DNA from: JALZKA01 sp963753385
Lineage (GTDB): Bacteria > Actinomycetota > Thermoleophilia > Solirubrobacterales > 70-9
Reading direction: 5' to 3'
DNA length: 64,000 nucleotides
Assembly: GCA_963753385.1 (NCBI GenBank)
Contig: CAVWCC010000008.1
Location: 496,001 to 560,000 of the forward strand
Shown here: piece after piece, positions 15,738-24,118 of the stretch
How the letters are laid out: every line of letters begins with the position of its first letter
Position numbering within the stretch: position 1 is the stretch's first letter
The notes under the pieces: generated by a model
Databases searched by the model: none
Told to the model about the DNA's origin: nothing
Seen by the model: only the letters and a program-made list of their open reading frames with translations
Program-made: the position numbers and the translations under genes

Positions 15738-16187
15738 ATGGCGCTCAAGACGGACGCGGCCGGCAAGACCTGGGACCCCGTCGCGTACGAGGTCGAGGCT
15801 GCGCGGATCACCCAGTACGCGGACGCGATCTTCGCCGACAGCCCGCTGCACCGAGACGCAGACGCGGCCCGCCAAGCCGGGTTCCGCGACATCGTCGCGC
15901 CCCCGATGTTCTGCGTCGTCTACTCGGCCCCGGCGATGGGGCCGGCGATCTTCGATCCCGAGGTCGGGATGAACTTCGCCGCGATGGTCCACGGCGGCCA
16001 GGAGTTCGAGTGGGGCGAGCCGGTCTGCGCCGGCGACACCATCACCACGACGGTCCGCTGCGCCTCGATCGAGGAGCGCGACGGCAAGGGCTTCTACGTC
16101 TTCGAATCGGTTTCGGCGAACCAGGACGGGGCCGAGACCGTCCGGGGTACGTGGACCGACATCGTGCGGGGGGTGGTATCCCAGTGA
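15738..16187 (+). CDS. MaoC-like dehydratase, HadA/HadC-like subunit
   Basis: 149 residues. The N-terminal half resembles the FAS1 dehydratase region: an ARITQYADAI helix, SPLHRDADAA, and IVAPPMFCVV, followed by GGQEFEWGEPVCAGDTITTTVR, typical of hot-dog-fold (3R)-hydroxyacyl-ACP dehydratase partners. Such subunits usually lack the catalytic Asp-His dyad and pair with a HadB-like protein, which is the next gene here. Its TGA is the first base triplet of repeat B copy 2. Confidence 0.85.
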   Translation: MALKTDAAGKTWDPVAYEVEAARITQYADAIFADSPLHRDADAARQAGFRDIVAPPMFCVVYSAPAMGPAIFDPEVGMNFAAMVHGGQEFEWGEPVCAGDTITTTVRCASIEERDGKGFYVFESVSANQDGAETVRGTWTDIVRGVVSQ

Positions 16188-16236
16188 GCGACGTAAGTCG
16201 CGAAAGCAGCTTTGCCTCCCCGGTAGGGGCGTATTC
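16185..16236 (+). repeat. Repeat B copy 2, between the two MaoC-like genes
   Basis: Starts at the upstream gene's own TGA: hairpin GCGAC-GTAA-GTCGC, GAAA, linker, hairpin CCCC-GGTA-GGGG (16218-16229), ending at the next ATG. A mini-ORF begins at a GTG overlapping the upstream stop (16184) and ends at a TGA overlapping the downstream ATG, 18 codons later. Confidence 0.85.
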
Positions 16237-16629
16237 ATGAGCGAGTTCAAGACCGGCGACTCGCTGCCGGAGCTTCGGGTCACCCCTGACGCCGGGCTGA
16301 CCAAGCGCTACGCCGAGGCGTCGGGCGACATGAACCCGATCCACATCGACGAGGAGTTCGCGAAGAAGGTCGGCCTGCCGGGCTGCATCCTCCACGGGCT
16401 CTGGTCGATGGCCCAGGTCGCGCGGGCCCATACCGCGGTTGCGGACGGGGACCCGCGCGCGCTGAGGCGCCTCTCGGTTCAGTTCCGCGGGATGGGCTTC
16501 CCCGAGCAGGAGATCGTGGTCACGTCCACGGTCACGGACTCCTCAGATGGCCGGATCGTCACCGACACGGTCGCCGCCCAGGGCGAGAACCAGATCATCC
16601 GCAACGCGAGCGCCACGCTCGAGCTCTAG
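16237..16629 (+). CDS. MaoC-like (R)-specific dehydratase, HadB-like catalytic subunit
   Basis: 130 residues. RYAEASGDMNPIHIDEEFAKK carries the hydratase-2 motif with the catalytic Asp and His of the MaoC family, and LPGCILHGLWSMA follows as in HadB. Together with the preceding gene it would dehydrate 3-hydroxyacyl thioesters in fatty acid synthesis or degradation. The ATG is reached through repeat B copy 2. Confidence 0.9.
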   Translation: MSEFKTGDSLPELRVTPDAGLTKRYAEASGDMNPIHIDEEFAKKVGLPGCILHGLWSMAQVARAHTAVADGDPRALRRLSVQFRGMGFPEQEIVVTSTVTDSSDGRIVTDTVAAQGENQIIRNASATLEL

Positions 16630-16652
16630 CCCGGGTACCCCGGCGTCGCTCA

Positions 16653-16658
16653 TAAACT
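16653..16658 (+). promoter_or_regulatory. -10-like TAAACT, hrcA (leaderless-type)
   Basis: TAAACT ends 7 nt before the hrcA GTG with no ribosome site between. I see no CIRCE inverted repeat near it. Confidence 0.45.
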
Positions 16659-16665
16659 CATATGG

Positions 16666-17703
16666 GTGTTGAGCGAACGCCAGCAGCGGATCCTGCTCGT
16701 CGTCACCGAGGAGTACCTGCGCACCGGCAAGCCGGTGGGCTCCAAGGCGCTCGCCGACCGGCCCGACGTCGAGTGGTCCGCTTCGACCGTGCGCAACGAC
16801 TTCGCTGCGCTCGAGCGCGACGGGTATCTCACGCACCCGCACACGTCGGCCGGCCGGGTGCCGACCGACCGCGGCTACCGGTTCTACGCCGATTCGCTGC
16901 TCGCCACCGCGCCCACGCGCCCAACGCCGGGTGCGGACACCGCCGAGCTCGATCTGACCAGGATGCGCCGCGAGGTCGAGGACGCGATGCGCGAGACGAC
17001 GCAGGCGCTGTCGCAGATGACGGACCTCCTCGCGGTCGCCACGGCGCCGCCGCCGAGCGCGGCGCGGGTCCACCGGGTCGAGGTGCTCCAGTTGCAGCCG
17101 ACCGTTGCGATGGTCGTCGTCATCGCCACGAACGGCGCGGTCGCGAAGCGGGTGTTCAACTTCGAGCGGCGGCTCGACCCCGGCCTGCTCGAGTGGGCGT
17201 CGAGCTATCTCAACGAGCGCCTGAGCGGGCTCGCGCTGGGCGCCCGGATGACGGGCGACCGGCTCTCGGACCCCGAGCTGGCCGCGCCCGAGGCGAGCTT
17301 CCTGGCCGAGATCGGGGCGGCCTTCACGGACCTCGAGCGCCGCGCCGGCGAGGATCTCTACGTCGACGGCGCTGCCCGCCTGCTCTCCGAGGAACACGCC
17401 CCGGACCTGCCTGAGGCGGAGTCGCTGATGAGCGTCCTCGAGGGGCGGGCCAACCTCCTGCGCGTCCTCCGGTCGGCGCTCGACGAGCGTTCCGTGTTCG
17501 TCTGGATCGGTGAGGAGAACCCGGCGCCCGAGCTGCGAACGGTGAGCGTCGTCGGCGCGAACTACGGGCTCGGTTATCGCAACCTCGGCACGGTCGGCGT
17601 CCTCGGGCCGACGCGCATGGACTACGCGACCGCGATCGCGTCTGTCCGCGACGCGGCGAACGAGCTGTCGCGGTTCTTCGAGTCGGTCTACGAGCCGCGC
17701 TGA
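16666..17703 (+). CDS. hrcA: Heat-inducible transcription repressor HrcA
   Basis: 345 residues, GTG start. The N-terminal winged helix (LSERQQRILLVVTEEYLRTG, then VGSKALADRPDVEWSASTVRNDFAALERDGYL and THPHTSAGRVPTDRGYRFY) is diagnostic for HrcA, followed by the GAF-like domain with VVGANYGLG near the end. HrcA represses groESL and dnaK operons. It lies 11 nt upstream of dnaJ, a classic pairing. Confidence 0.95.
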   Translation: MLSERQQRILLVVTEEYLRTGKPVGSKALADRPDVEWSASTVRNDFAALERDGYLTHPHTSAGRVPTDRGYRFYADSLLATAPTRPTPGADTAELDLTRMRREVEDAMRETTQALSQMTDLLAVATAPPPSAARVHRVEVLQLQPTVAMVVVIATNGAVAKRVFNFERRLDPGLLEWASSYLNERLSGLALGARMTGDRLSDPELAAPEASFLAEIGAAFTDLERRAGEDLYVDGAARLLSEEHAPDLPEAESLMSVLEGRANLLRVLRSALDERSVFVWIGEENPAPELRTVSVVGANYGLGYRNLGTVGVLGPTRMDYATAIASVRDAANELSRFFESVYEPR

Positions 17704-17714
17704 CGACGGCGCCG

Positions 17715-18802
17715 ATGCCACGCGACTACTACGAGGTCCTCGGCGTGGACCGCAGCGCCGCCGACGCCGATCTCAAGAAGGCGTTCCGCCGGCTCGCCCG
17801 CGAGCTCCATCCCGACGTGAACAAGCACGACCCGGCCGCCGAGGAGAAGTTCAAGGAGGCCGCCGAGGCCTACGAAGTCCTCTCGGATCCCGAGCGCCGG
17901 CGGACCTACGACACGTTCGGGCACGAGGGCCTGCGCTCCGGCGGGTTCTCGTCCCGGGCGGCGACGGGCGCCGGCTTCGAGGACATCCTCGGCGCGTTCT
18001 TCGGTCAGGGCGATCCGCTGTTCTCGGAGCTGTTCGGCTTCGGACGACGTGGTCCCGCCGCTGGCGGCGACGTGGCGTAGCCGTGGAGATCGAGCTCTCC
18101 GACGTTCTCGAGGGCGTCAGCCGCGAGGTCTCGTTCGAGGCCGTGTCCCGCTGCGAGCGGTGCAACGGCAATGGGGCCGAGCCCGGGACCCCGATCCAGA
18201 CCTGCGAGACCTGCGGCGGACAGGGTGTCGTGCAGCAGGTATCGCGGACGCCCTTCGGCCAGATGGTCCGAACCGCCGCATGCCCGACCTGCAACGGCGA
18301 GGGCAAGATCCCGGACGAGCCCTGCCATGAATGCGACGGTGTCGGCCGAATTCGCCGTCGCCGGACCTGGGACGTCGATGTCCCGGCCGGGATCGAGGAC
18401 GGCCAGCGGATCAGGATCGCGGGGGCCGGCCACGCGGGCGAGCACGGGGCCCCGGCGGGCGATCTCTACGTCGAAGTCCGCGTCCGGCACGACGAGCGCT
18501 TCGAGCGCCACGGCGAGCACCTCCTGACGACGGCCAGGATCGGCGTGACCCGCGCGATGCTGGGCGGCGCGATCCAGGTCCCGACGCTTGACGGCCCGGT
18601 CGAAGTCGAGGTGCCAAAGGGAGCGCAGCCCGGTCAGCGCGTCGTCATCCGCGGGCAGGGCCTGCCGGGCCTTCAGGGCCGCAGGCGCGGCGACCAGCAC
18701 GTCGTCCTCGACGTGGTCGTCCCCGACCGGCTCAACCGCAAGCAGCGCGCAGCCGCCGAGGAGCTCGATGCCCTGCTAGACGATCCGCCGGTCGGCGGAT
18801 GA
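17715..18802 (+). CDS. dnaJ: Chaperone DnaJ, split by a frameshift
   Basis: The first part (17715-18080) holds the J domain with HPD at residues 37-39 or so and a Gly/Phe-rich segment, ending at TAG after GGDVA. The second part starts at GTG 18083 and continues EIELSDVLEGVSREVSFE with four zinc-binding CxxCxGxG-type motifs (CERCNGNG, CETCGGQG, CPTCNGEG, CHECDGVG) and the client-binding C-terminal domains. Joined it is about 360 residues, normal for type I DnaJ. Five extra bases (TAGCC) separate the codons that orthologues join. Either an assembly indel or a real split gene with reinitiation. Overlaps prmA by 4 nt. Confidence 0.93.
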
Positions 18803-19617
18803 TCCGGCTTGCGGTCCGCTGCCGGCCCGAGCAGGCCGACCTCGTCCTCGCCGAGCTCGTCCAGCTCGCGCCGGGCGGGGTCGAGGAGGAGAGCGGGCCC
18901 GGGTGGGTCGAGTACGCCATCTACGGAGCTGAGGGTGAGCTGCCGGACCTGGGTGGTGTCGAGGCCGCGGCCGGCGAGGGGATGGTCGAGGTCCGCTCCG
19001 ACCCGATCCCCGACGACTGGGCCGACCGCTGGCGCGATTTCCACGAGCCGACGGTGATCGCCGACGGGCGCGTGGTGATCCGGCCCTCGTGGCGGGACTC
19101 GCCGCCCGGCGCAGGGGTGGATGTCGTGATCGACCCCGGCCAGGCATTCGGCACGGGCGCGCACCCGACGACCCGGATGTGCGTGGAGCTGCTGCTCGGG
19201 TTGGCCGACGACGGCCTGGCGGGCGGGCCCCTGGTCGACCTCGGGACCGGATCGGCGGTGCTCGCGATCGTCGCCGCGAAGCTCGGCTTCGCACCGGTGC
19301 GGGGCGTCGATCTCGAGCCGGCGGCGCTCGAGGCGGCAGCGGCCAACGCCGCCGCGAACGGGATTGAGGCGGGGTTCGCGCGGCTCAATCTGCGCGAGGA
19401 GGCTCCGCCCGCTGCGACGACGATCGTCGCCAACCTCACGGCGCCGCTTCTTCGCGACGTCGCCCCCCGCGTGCCGCAGCAGTGCGAGCGGCTGGTCTGC
19501 TCGGGCCTCCTGGTCCGCGAGAGGGCCGAGGTGGAGGAGGCGTTCGGCGCGACCGGCCTCGTCGCGTCGGAGCGGCTCGGAGCCGGCGATTGGGCGGCCC
19601 TCCTGTTCGCTCGTTAG
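18799..19617 (+). CDS. prmA: Ribosomal protein L11 methyltransferase
   Basis: 272 residues. DPGQAFGTGAHPTTRMCVELL is the signature loop of PrmA, LVDLGTGSAVLAIVAAKLG the SAM-binding glycine motif, VDLEPAALEAAAANAAANG the ribose-binding acidic residue, and IVANLTAPLL the N-containing catalytic strand. It trimethylates L11 amines. ATGA overlap with dnaJ makes hrcA-dnaJ-prmA one transcript, as in many bacteria. Confidence 0.95.
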   Translation: MIRLAVRCRPEQADLVLAELVQLAPGGVEEESGPGWVEYAIYGAEGELPDLGGVEAAAGEGMVEVRSDPIPDDWADRWRDFHEPTVIADGRVVIRPSWRDSPPGAGVDVVIDPGQAFGTGAHPTTRMCVELLLGLADDGLAGGPLVDLGTGSAVLAIVAAKLGFAPVRGVDLEPAALEAAAANAAANGIEAGFARLNLREEAPPAATTIVANLTAPLLRDVAPRVPQQCERLVCSGLLVRERAEVEEAFGATGLVASERLGAGDWAALLFAR

Positions 19618-19633
19618 GCGCCGCTTGCCGGGG

Positions 19634-19639
19634 TAAAGT
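19634..19639 (+). promoter_or_regulatory. -10-like TAAAGT (leaderless-type)
   Basis: TAAAGT ends 6 nt before the ATG of the following membrane protein gene; no ribosome site is visible. Confidence 0.4.
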
Positions 19640-19645
19640 GCGCCC

Positions 19646-20110
19646 ATGATCGCCGCCGAGGTTCAGTTCTACGACGTAGTCGTCTTCTTCCACGTTCTCG
19701 CGTTCGTCCTGGCCTTCGGGCCGACGTTCGCGTACGGGCTGTTCTTCGCCACCGCCGGCAAGACCAATCCGGCGGCGCTGCCGACGATCGGCCGGGCCGT
19801 GCTGACCTGGAGCCGGATCGCGACCCGCTGGGGCATCGTGGTGATCCTGATCTCGGGGCTCTACCTGACGGACGATCGCTGGGACTTCAGTGACTTCTTC
19901 GTGTCCTGGGGGATCGTGGCAATCCTGATCCTGTTTGCGATGAACCAGTTCCACTTCATTCCGTCGACGGCAAGGTTCGTCGAGGCTGCCGAAGCCGGCC
20001 GCCAGGACGAGGCTCAGGCGATTGCCGTCCAGCAACAGCGGACGGGGCCGATCGCGGGCATCATCGTGATCCTCACGATCTATGTGATGACCGCCAAGCC
20101 GTTCCTCTAG
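19646..20110 (+). CDS. DUF2269-like integral membrane protein
   Basis: 154 residues with four predicted membrane helices (about 8-30, 52-75, 85-103 and 132-150). VFFHVLAFVLAFGPTFAYG near the start and the long polar helix around residue 115 (EAAEAGRQDEAQAIAVQQQ) fit DUF2269-type predicted membrane proteins, whose role is not established. Preceded by a leaderless-type -10 box and followed by murI 10 nt later. Confidence 0.78.
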   Translation: MIAAEVQFYDVVVFFHVLAFVLAFGPTFAYGLFFATAGKTNPAALPTIGRAVLTWSRIATRWGIVVILISGLYLTDDRWDFSDFFVSWGIVAILILFAMNQFHFIPSTARFVEAAEAGRQDEAQAIAVQQQRTGPIAGIIVILTIYVMTAKPFL

Positions 20111-20120
20111 AGCGTCCGAC

Positions 20121-20942
20121 GTGAACCCGACCCCTGCCCGCGAGGCGCCGATCGGCGTCTTCGACTCCGGCGTCGGCGGACTGACGGTCCTGCACGAGTG
20201 CCTGGTCGCGTTACCCGAGGAGGATTACGTCTACCTCGGCGACGACGCCCGCTTCCCTTACGGCGCGCGAACTCCGGACGACCTCCGCGCGTGTGTCGAG
20301 CGCAACACCCGGTTCCTGATCGAGCGCGGGGCCAAGCTGATCGTGATCGCCTGTAATTCGGCCGCCACCGCGGGGCGCGACGCCGCGCTCGAGGTCGCCG
20401 CCGGATCGGGCGTGGAGGTCGTGTCGGTCATCCAGCCCGAGGCCGAGATCGCCGCCGCGATCACCGATTCGGGCCGCGTCGGCGTGCTCGCCACTCCCGC
20501 CACTGTCGAGGGCGGCGCGTATCTCCGCGCGCTCGCGGAGCAGCACCGCGGCCTGGTCGTCACTGAGGTCGAGGCGCCCGACCTCGCGGCCGTGATCCAG
20601 CGCGGCGCCGAGTTCACCGATGACGTCGTTGCCCTGGCGCGCGCCTACTGCGCACCGCTGCGCCACGCCGACGTGGACACCGTGATCCTCGGCTGTACGC
20701 ATTATCCGCTGGTGCGCCCGCTGCTGCAGCGCATCCTCGGCCGGGACGTCAGGCTGGTGACGGCCGGCCACGCGGTGGCGGCGACGGTCGAGCGCCTGCT
20801 CGCGGCGCGCGACCTCACCAACGCGCGGCACGGCGAGGGGCGCTACGACTTCGTCTGCACCGGCGACCCCACTGCGTTCCGGAGGGTCGGCACGCGCTTC
20901 CTGCAGCTGCCGCTGGGCGAGGTCGAGCTCGTGCAGCTCTAA
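20121..20942 (+). CDS. murI: Glutamate racemase
   Basis: 273 residues, GTG start. FDSGVGGLTVL is the N-terminal signature, VIACNSAAT carries the first catalytic cysteine and VILGCTHYPLV the second. It makes D-glutamate for peptidoglycan stem peptides in the cytoplasm. Length equals the family norm. Confidence 0.96.
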   Translation: MNPTPAREAPIGVFDSGVGGLTVLHECLVALPEEDYVYLGDDARFPYGARTPDDLRACVERNTRFLIERGAKLIVIACNSAATAGRDAALEVAAGSGVEVVSVIQPEAEIAAAITDSGRVGVLATPATVEGGAYLRALAEQHRGLVVTEVEAPDLAAVIQRGAEFTDDVVALARAYCAPLRHADVDTVILGCTHYPLVRPLLQRILGRDVRLVTAGHAVAATVERLLAARDLTNARHGEGRYDFVCTGDPTAFRRVGTRFLQLPLGEVELVQL

Positions 20943-20955
20943 CCACCCCTGGCTC

Positions 20956-20961
20956 TACGCT
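20956..20961 (+). promoter_or_regulatory. -10-like TACGCT (leaderless-type)
   Basis: TACGCT ends 7 nt before the ATG of the YqeY-like gene; no Shine-Dalgarno sequence lies between. Confidence 0.4.
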
Positions 20962-20968
20962 TACCCGG

Positions 20969-21418
20969 ATGGCCGAGACCACACTCGAGCGAATCCAGGC
21001 CGACACGCGAGCGGCGATGAAGGCCGGCGAGCGCGGCCGGGTCGGAGCCCTGCGCCTCATCGCCGATGCGCTCCAGAAGGACCTGAAGGACGGCGGCGAG
21101 GACGAGGTCGCCGTGCTTCGCCGCGAGCGCAAGCGGCGGCTCGAGGCAGCGGAGGCCTACCGTGGCGGGGGTAGCGAGGAGCGCGCCGCGGCGGAGGACG
21201 CCGAGGCCGAGCTGATCACTTCCTATTTGCCGGCGGAGCTCTCTGACGAGGAACTAGCCGTGATCGCGGACGAGGCCGTGGCCGAGTCGGGCGCCGCCGG
21301 GATGCAGGACATGGGCAAGGCCATGGGTGTCGCGATGGCCAAGGTCGGTGGCCGCGCCGACGGCAAGCGTGTCAGCGCCGCAATCCGCGACCGGCTCTCC
21401 GGGGCAGGTATGGGATGA
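20969..21418 (+). CDS. GatB/YqeY domain protein
   Basis: 149 residues. The helical YqeY pattern is clear: ERIQADTRAAMKAGERGRV with LRLI, then RKRRLEAAEAYRGGGSEERA, then ELITSYLPAELSDEEL and AAGMQDMGKAMGVAMAKVGG, DGKRVSAAIRDRL. The domain is shared with the tail of the GatB amidotransferase subunit and binds tRNA there; the stand-alone role is not settled. Its stop codon is the first triplet of repeat B copy 3, which leads into phoH. Confidence 0.9.
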   Translation: MAETTLERIQADTRAAMKAGERGRVGALRLIADALQKDLKDGGEDEVAVLRRERKRRLEAAEAYRGGGSEERAAAEDAEAELITSYLPAELSDEELAVIADEAVAESGAAGMQDMGKAMGVAMAKVGGRADGKRVSAAIRDRLSGAGMG

Positions 21419-21470
21419 GCGCCGTTAGGCGCGAAGCCAGGTTTGCCCCCCTGGTAAGGGCGTTTTTCTA
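21416..21470 (+). repeat. Repeat B copy 3, between yqeY and phoH
   Basis: Starts at the upstream TGA: hairpin GCGCC-GTTA-GGCGC (compensatory A-to-C and T-to-G changes relative to copies 1, 2 and 4), GAAG, linker, CCCCCTGGTAAGGGC. A mini-ORF from ATG 21415 (overlapping the stop) ends at TAG 21469-21471, sharing its last base with the phoH GTG. Confidence 0.85.
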
Positions 21471-22421
21471 GTGGCACGACGCCAGCTCACCCTGGACAAC
21501 GAGGTTGCCGCCGAGCTCGCCGGCTCGGAGGACTCGGTACTGCGCGAGCTCGAGGAGCGGCTCGGATGCAACGTCTTCCTGCGCGGCAACGTCCTCACCC
21601 TGGACGGCGACGAGACGGACGTCGGCGCCGCCGCGCAGGTGGTCGACGAGCTGGTCGGCCTGGTCGAACGCGGCCACGACCTCGCGCCGGCCACCATCGA
21701 CACGGTCGCCGGCGCCATCGATGCCGGCCAGCCCTCGGAGGCGATCGTCGGCGACGTGATCTGGGCGCACCGGAACATCCGGGTCGCTCCGAAAACGGTG
21801 AACCAGAAGCGCTACGTCGACTCGATCCGTCGTCACACGATCACCTTCGGGATCGGTCCCGCCGGGACCGGCAAGACCTTCCTCGCGGTCGCCGCAGCGG
21901 TCGCTGCCCTCGAGGGCAAGGACGTGAACCGGATCATCCTCACCCGTCCCGCGGTCGAGGCGGGGGAGAGGCTCGGCTTCCTCCCGGGCGACATCCAGGC
22001 CAAGGTCGATCCCTATCTGCGCCCGCTGTTCGACGCGCTCTACGACATGCTCGACCCGGAGCGCGTGGCGACCTATCTCGACCGCAATGTGATCGAAGTC
22101 GCGCCGCTGGCATTCATGCGCGGAAGAAGCGTTAATGACTCCTTCGTGATCCTCGACGAGGCCCAGAACACGAGCCCCGAGCAGATGAAGATGTTCCTGA
22201 CCCGGCTCGGGTTCGGGTCGAAGATGGTCGTCACCGGCGACATCACGCAGGTCGACCTGCCGCGCGACCAGCGCTCCGGCCTGATCGTCGTGTCGGACAT
22301 CCTGGACGAGATCCAGGACATCTCGTTCATCCGCTTCGGCGGTGAGGACGTCGTCAGGCACCAGCTCGTGCAGCGGATCGTCGCCGCCTACGACGAGCAC
22401 GCGGAGCGCACCCGCAATTGA
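21471..22421 (+). CDS. phoH: PhoH family ATPase
   Basis: 316 residues, GTG start. An N-terminal KH-like region precedes the PhoH ATPase: Walker A GPAGTGKTFLA (about 131-141), TRPAVEAGERLGFLPGD, LAFMRGRSVNDSFVILDEAQN (Walker B), and VTGDITQVDLP sensor motif. PhoH-type ATPases are linked to RNA metabolism and usually sit beside ybeY and era, as here. Start lies directly after repeat B copy 3. Confidence 0.94.
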   Translation: MARRQLTLDNEVAAELAGSEDSVLRELEERLGCNVFLRGNVLTLDGDETDVGAAAQVVDELVGLVERGHDLAPATIDTVAGAIDAGQPSEAIVGDVIWAHRNIRVAPKTVNQKRYVDSIRRHTITFGIGPAGTGKTFLAVAAAVAALEGKDVNRIILTRPAVEAGERLGFLPGDIQAKVDPYLRPLFDALYDMLDPERVATYLDRNVIEVAPLAFMRGRSVNDSFVILDEAQNTSPEQMKMFLTRLGFGSKMVVTGDITQVDLPRDQRSGLIVVSDILDEIQDISFIRFGGEDVVRHQLVQRIVAAYDEHAERTRN

Positions 22422-22426
22422 TCGAA

Positions 22427-22479
22427 TGAGCGACTTTGTCGCGAAAGCATCTGGGCCACCCTGTAAGGGGCTTGGCTAG
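22427..22479 (+). repeat. Repeat B copy 4, between phoH and ybeY
   Basis: Hairpin GCGAC-TTT-GTCGC, GAAA, linker, CCC-TGTA-AGGG hairpin. It begins 5 nt after the phoH stop; a mini-ORF from ATG 22426 encodes 17 residues and its TAG (22477-22479) abuts the ybeY TTG. Confidence 0.85.
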
Positions 22480-22846
22480 TTGATCGATCGTTCCGATGTA
22501 CCGGACGAGCTCGTGCCCGCGACGCTGGCCACGCTCACGGCCGCAGGCGTCGAGGACGGCCACCTCTCGGTCGAGCTGGTGGACGAGGACCGGATCCGCG
22601 AGCTGAACCGCGAGCACCGCGGCAAGGACGAGCCGACGGACGTCCTGTCGTTCCCGATCGACGGCGCCGCGGACGAGGTCCCGGGGCCCGCGCGAGCTGG
22701 GCGACGTCGTGATCTGCCCGAAGCACACCGCCGACCTCACCGAGGCGACGGTCCACGGCGTGCTGCATCTCTGCGGCTACGACCACGAGACGGACGACGG
22801 CGAGATGCTCGGGCTACAGGCGGAGATCCTGGCGGGGTTGCGGTGA
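22480..22846 (+). CDS. ybeY: Endoribonuclease YbeY, frameshifted
   Basis: TTG start. The first frame encodes the N-terminal half ending TDVLSFPIDGAADEVPGP; the rest (RELGDVVICPKHTADLTEA, then HGVLHLCGYDHE with three zinc-binding histidines) is in the +1 frame from about 22691 to TGA 22844-22846. One extra base near 22687-22690, in a C/G run, explains the break. YbeY matures 16S rRNA and takes part in 70S quality control. Joined length is about 121 residues, slightly short for the family. The stop overlaps the era GTG. Confidence 0.88.
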
Positions 22847-23736
22847 CGCGGTCGGGCTTCGTTGGGCTCGCCGGGCGTCCGAACGTCGGCAAGTCCACGC
22901 TGGTCAACGCGATCGTCGGCCAGAAGGTGGCGATCATCTCCGACCGCCCGCAGACCACGCGGCGCGCAGTTCGGGGCATCGCAACCGACGTCGCGGCCGG
23001 CTGGCAGATGGTGCTGGTCGACCTCCCGGGAGTCCAGCGCCCCCGCGATTCCCTGACCCAGCGCATGCAGCGCCGGGTCGAGCGCGAGCTCGCCGATGCC
23101 GACTGCGTGCTGTTCGTCGTCAACGGCGAACAGGGGCTCGGGCCCGGCGACCGGTTCATCGCCGAAACCCTCCTCGCCGCGGGCGAGCGTCGGCCGGTCG
23201 TCTGCGTCGTCAACAAGTGCGACCGGCTGAACACGCCACGGACCGCGGAGGTGCTCGCGGCGGTGGGGGAGCTGGAGATCGTCGACGAGGTCTTTCCGGT
23301 CAGCGCCCGCACCGGATCGGGCCTCCGGCCGCTGATCGAACGGCTGGCCGAGCTGATGCCGGACGGCCCCTATCTCTACCCGCCCGAGGAGCGCACCGAT
23401 TCCCCGAGCGAGACCCACATGGCCGAGCTGATCCGCGAGCAGGTCCTGCGCCGCACCCATGCCGAGGTGCCGCATGCCGTTGAGGTCATGGTGGACGGCG
23501 CCGAGCTCCGCGACGACGGCGTGTTCGAGGTGCGGGCCCAAGTCTGGGCCGAGACAGAGTCGCAGAAGGCCATCCTGATCGGGCGCGGCGGTCGCATGGT
23601 GCGCGAGATCGGCACCGCGGCGAGACGGGAGCTGGAACGAGAGCTGGGCGGCCAGGTCTTCCTGGACCTCCGCGTCCGCGTCCGCGAGCGCTGGCGGCGG
23701 GACGACGGGCTTTTGGATCGGCTCGGTATTGAATGA
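22843..23736 (+). CDS. era: GTPase Era
   Basis: 297 residues, GTG start overlapping the ybeY stop (GTGA). G1 GRPNVGKST, G2-region TTRRAVRGI, G3 DLPGVQ, G4 NKCD and G5-like VSARTG, then the C-terminal KH domain (ILIGRGGRMVREIGTAARRELE) that binds the 3' end of 16S rRNA. Era works with YbeY in 30S maturation, consistent with the phoH-ybeY-era cluster. Confidence 0.96.
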   Translation: MTRSGFVGLAGRPNVGKSTLVNAIVGQKVAIISDRPQTTRRAVRGIATDVAAGWQMVLVDLPGVQRPRDSLTQRMQRRVERELADADCVLFVVNGEQGLGPGDRFIAETLLAAGERRPVVCVVNKCDRLNTPRTAEVLAAVGELEIVDEVFPVSARTGSGLRPLIERLAELMPDGPYLYPPEERTDSPSETHMAELIREQVLRRTHAEVPHAVEVMVDGAELRDDGVFEVRAQVWAETESQKAILIGRGGRMVREIGTAARRELERELGGQVFLDLRVRVRERWRRDDGLLDRLGIE

Positions 23737-24118
23737 GCGACTGGTGATCCCCGAGGTCCGCACAACCCGCCGTTTCGCGATCGCAATGAGCATCCTCGCC
23801 GTCCTCGCGCTGGCCTTTGCCCTGACGTTCGGTGACCAGCTCCAGGACCCGCTCACGTCGGACACGGCAGCCCTGGTGGTGCTCGTGGTCTGGTGCCTCG
23901 CCGGGGCGGCGGCCGCGATCACGGCGATCGTCGACGCCTACATCCGCCCGGAGGGCGAGCTGCTGTCGCTGGTCACGTCGATTGCGGCGGCGATCTTCGG
24001 GGTGCTTGCGCTCGTCGTCCTGATCGGGATCGTCGTTGGCGCGACCGGGGTCGTCGACGAGGAGAGCACTGTGTCTCGACTGCGCGTTCCGGCCGAGGAA
24101 ACGGGTCTGGCCCCCTAG
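23729..24118 (+). CDS. Small hypothetical membrane protein
   Basis: 129 residues from TTG 23729 (overlapping the era stop) or 124 from GTG 23744; neither has a ribosome site. Three hydrophobic segments (about residues 16-35, 46-67, 81-104) suggest a small membrane protein with a short polar C-tail. No family recognised. It converges with and overlaps the small cyd-linked gene by 4 nt. Confidence 0.6.
   Translation: MNERLVIPEVRTTRRFAIAMSILAVLALAFALTFGDQLQDPLTSDTAALVVLVVWCLAGAAAAITAIVDAYIRPEGELLSLVTSIAAAIFGVLALVVLIGIVVGATGVVDEESTVSRLRVPAEETGLAP

Noticed and set aside
16630..16665. CIRCE operator upstream of hrcA
   Set aside because: No TTAGCACTC-N9-GAGTGCTAA-like inverted repeat is present.
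23734..23751. Sixth repeat B copy at the era stop (TGAGCGAC)
   Set aside because: Only the first 8 bases match; no complementary arm, GAAA or second hairpin follows.
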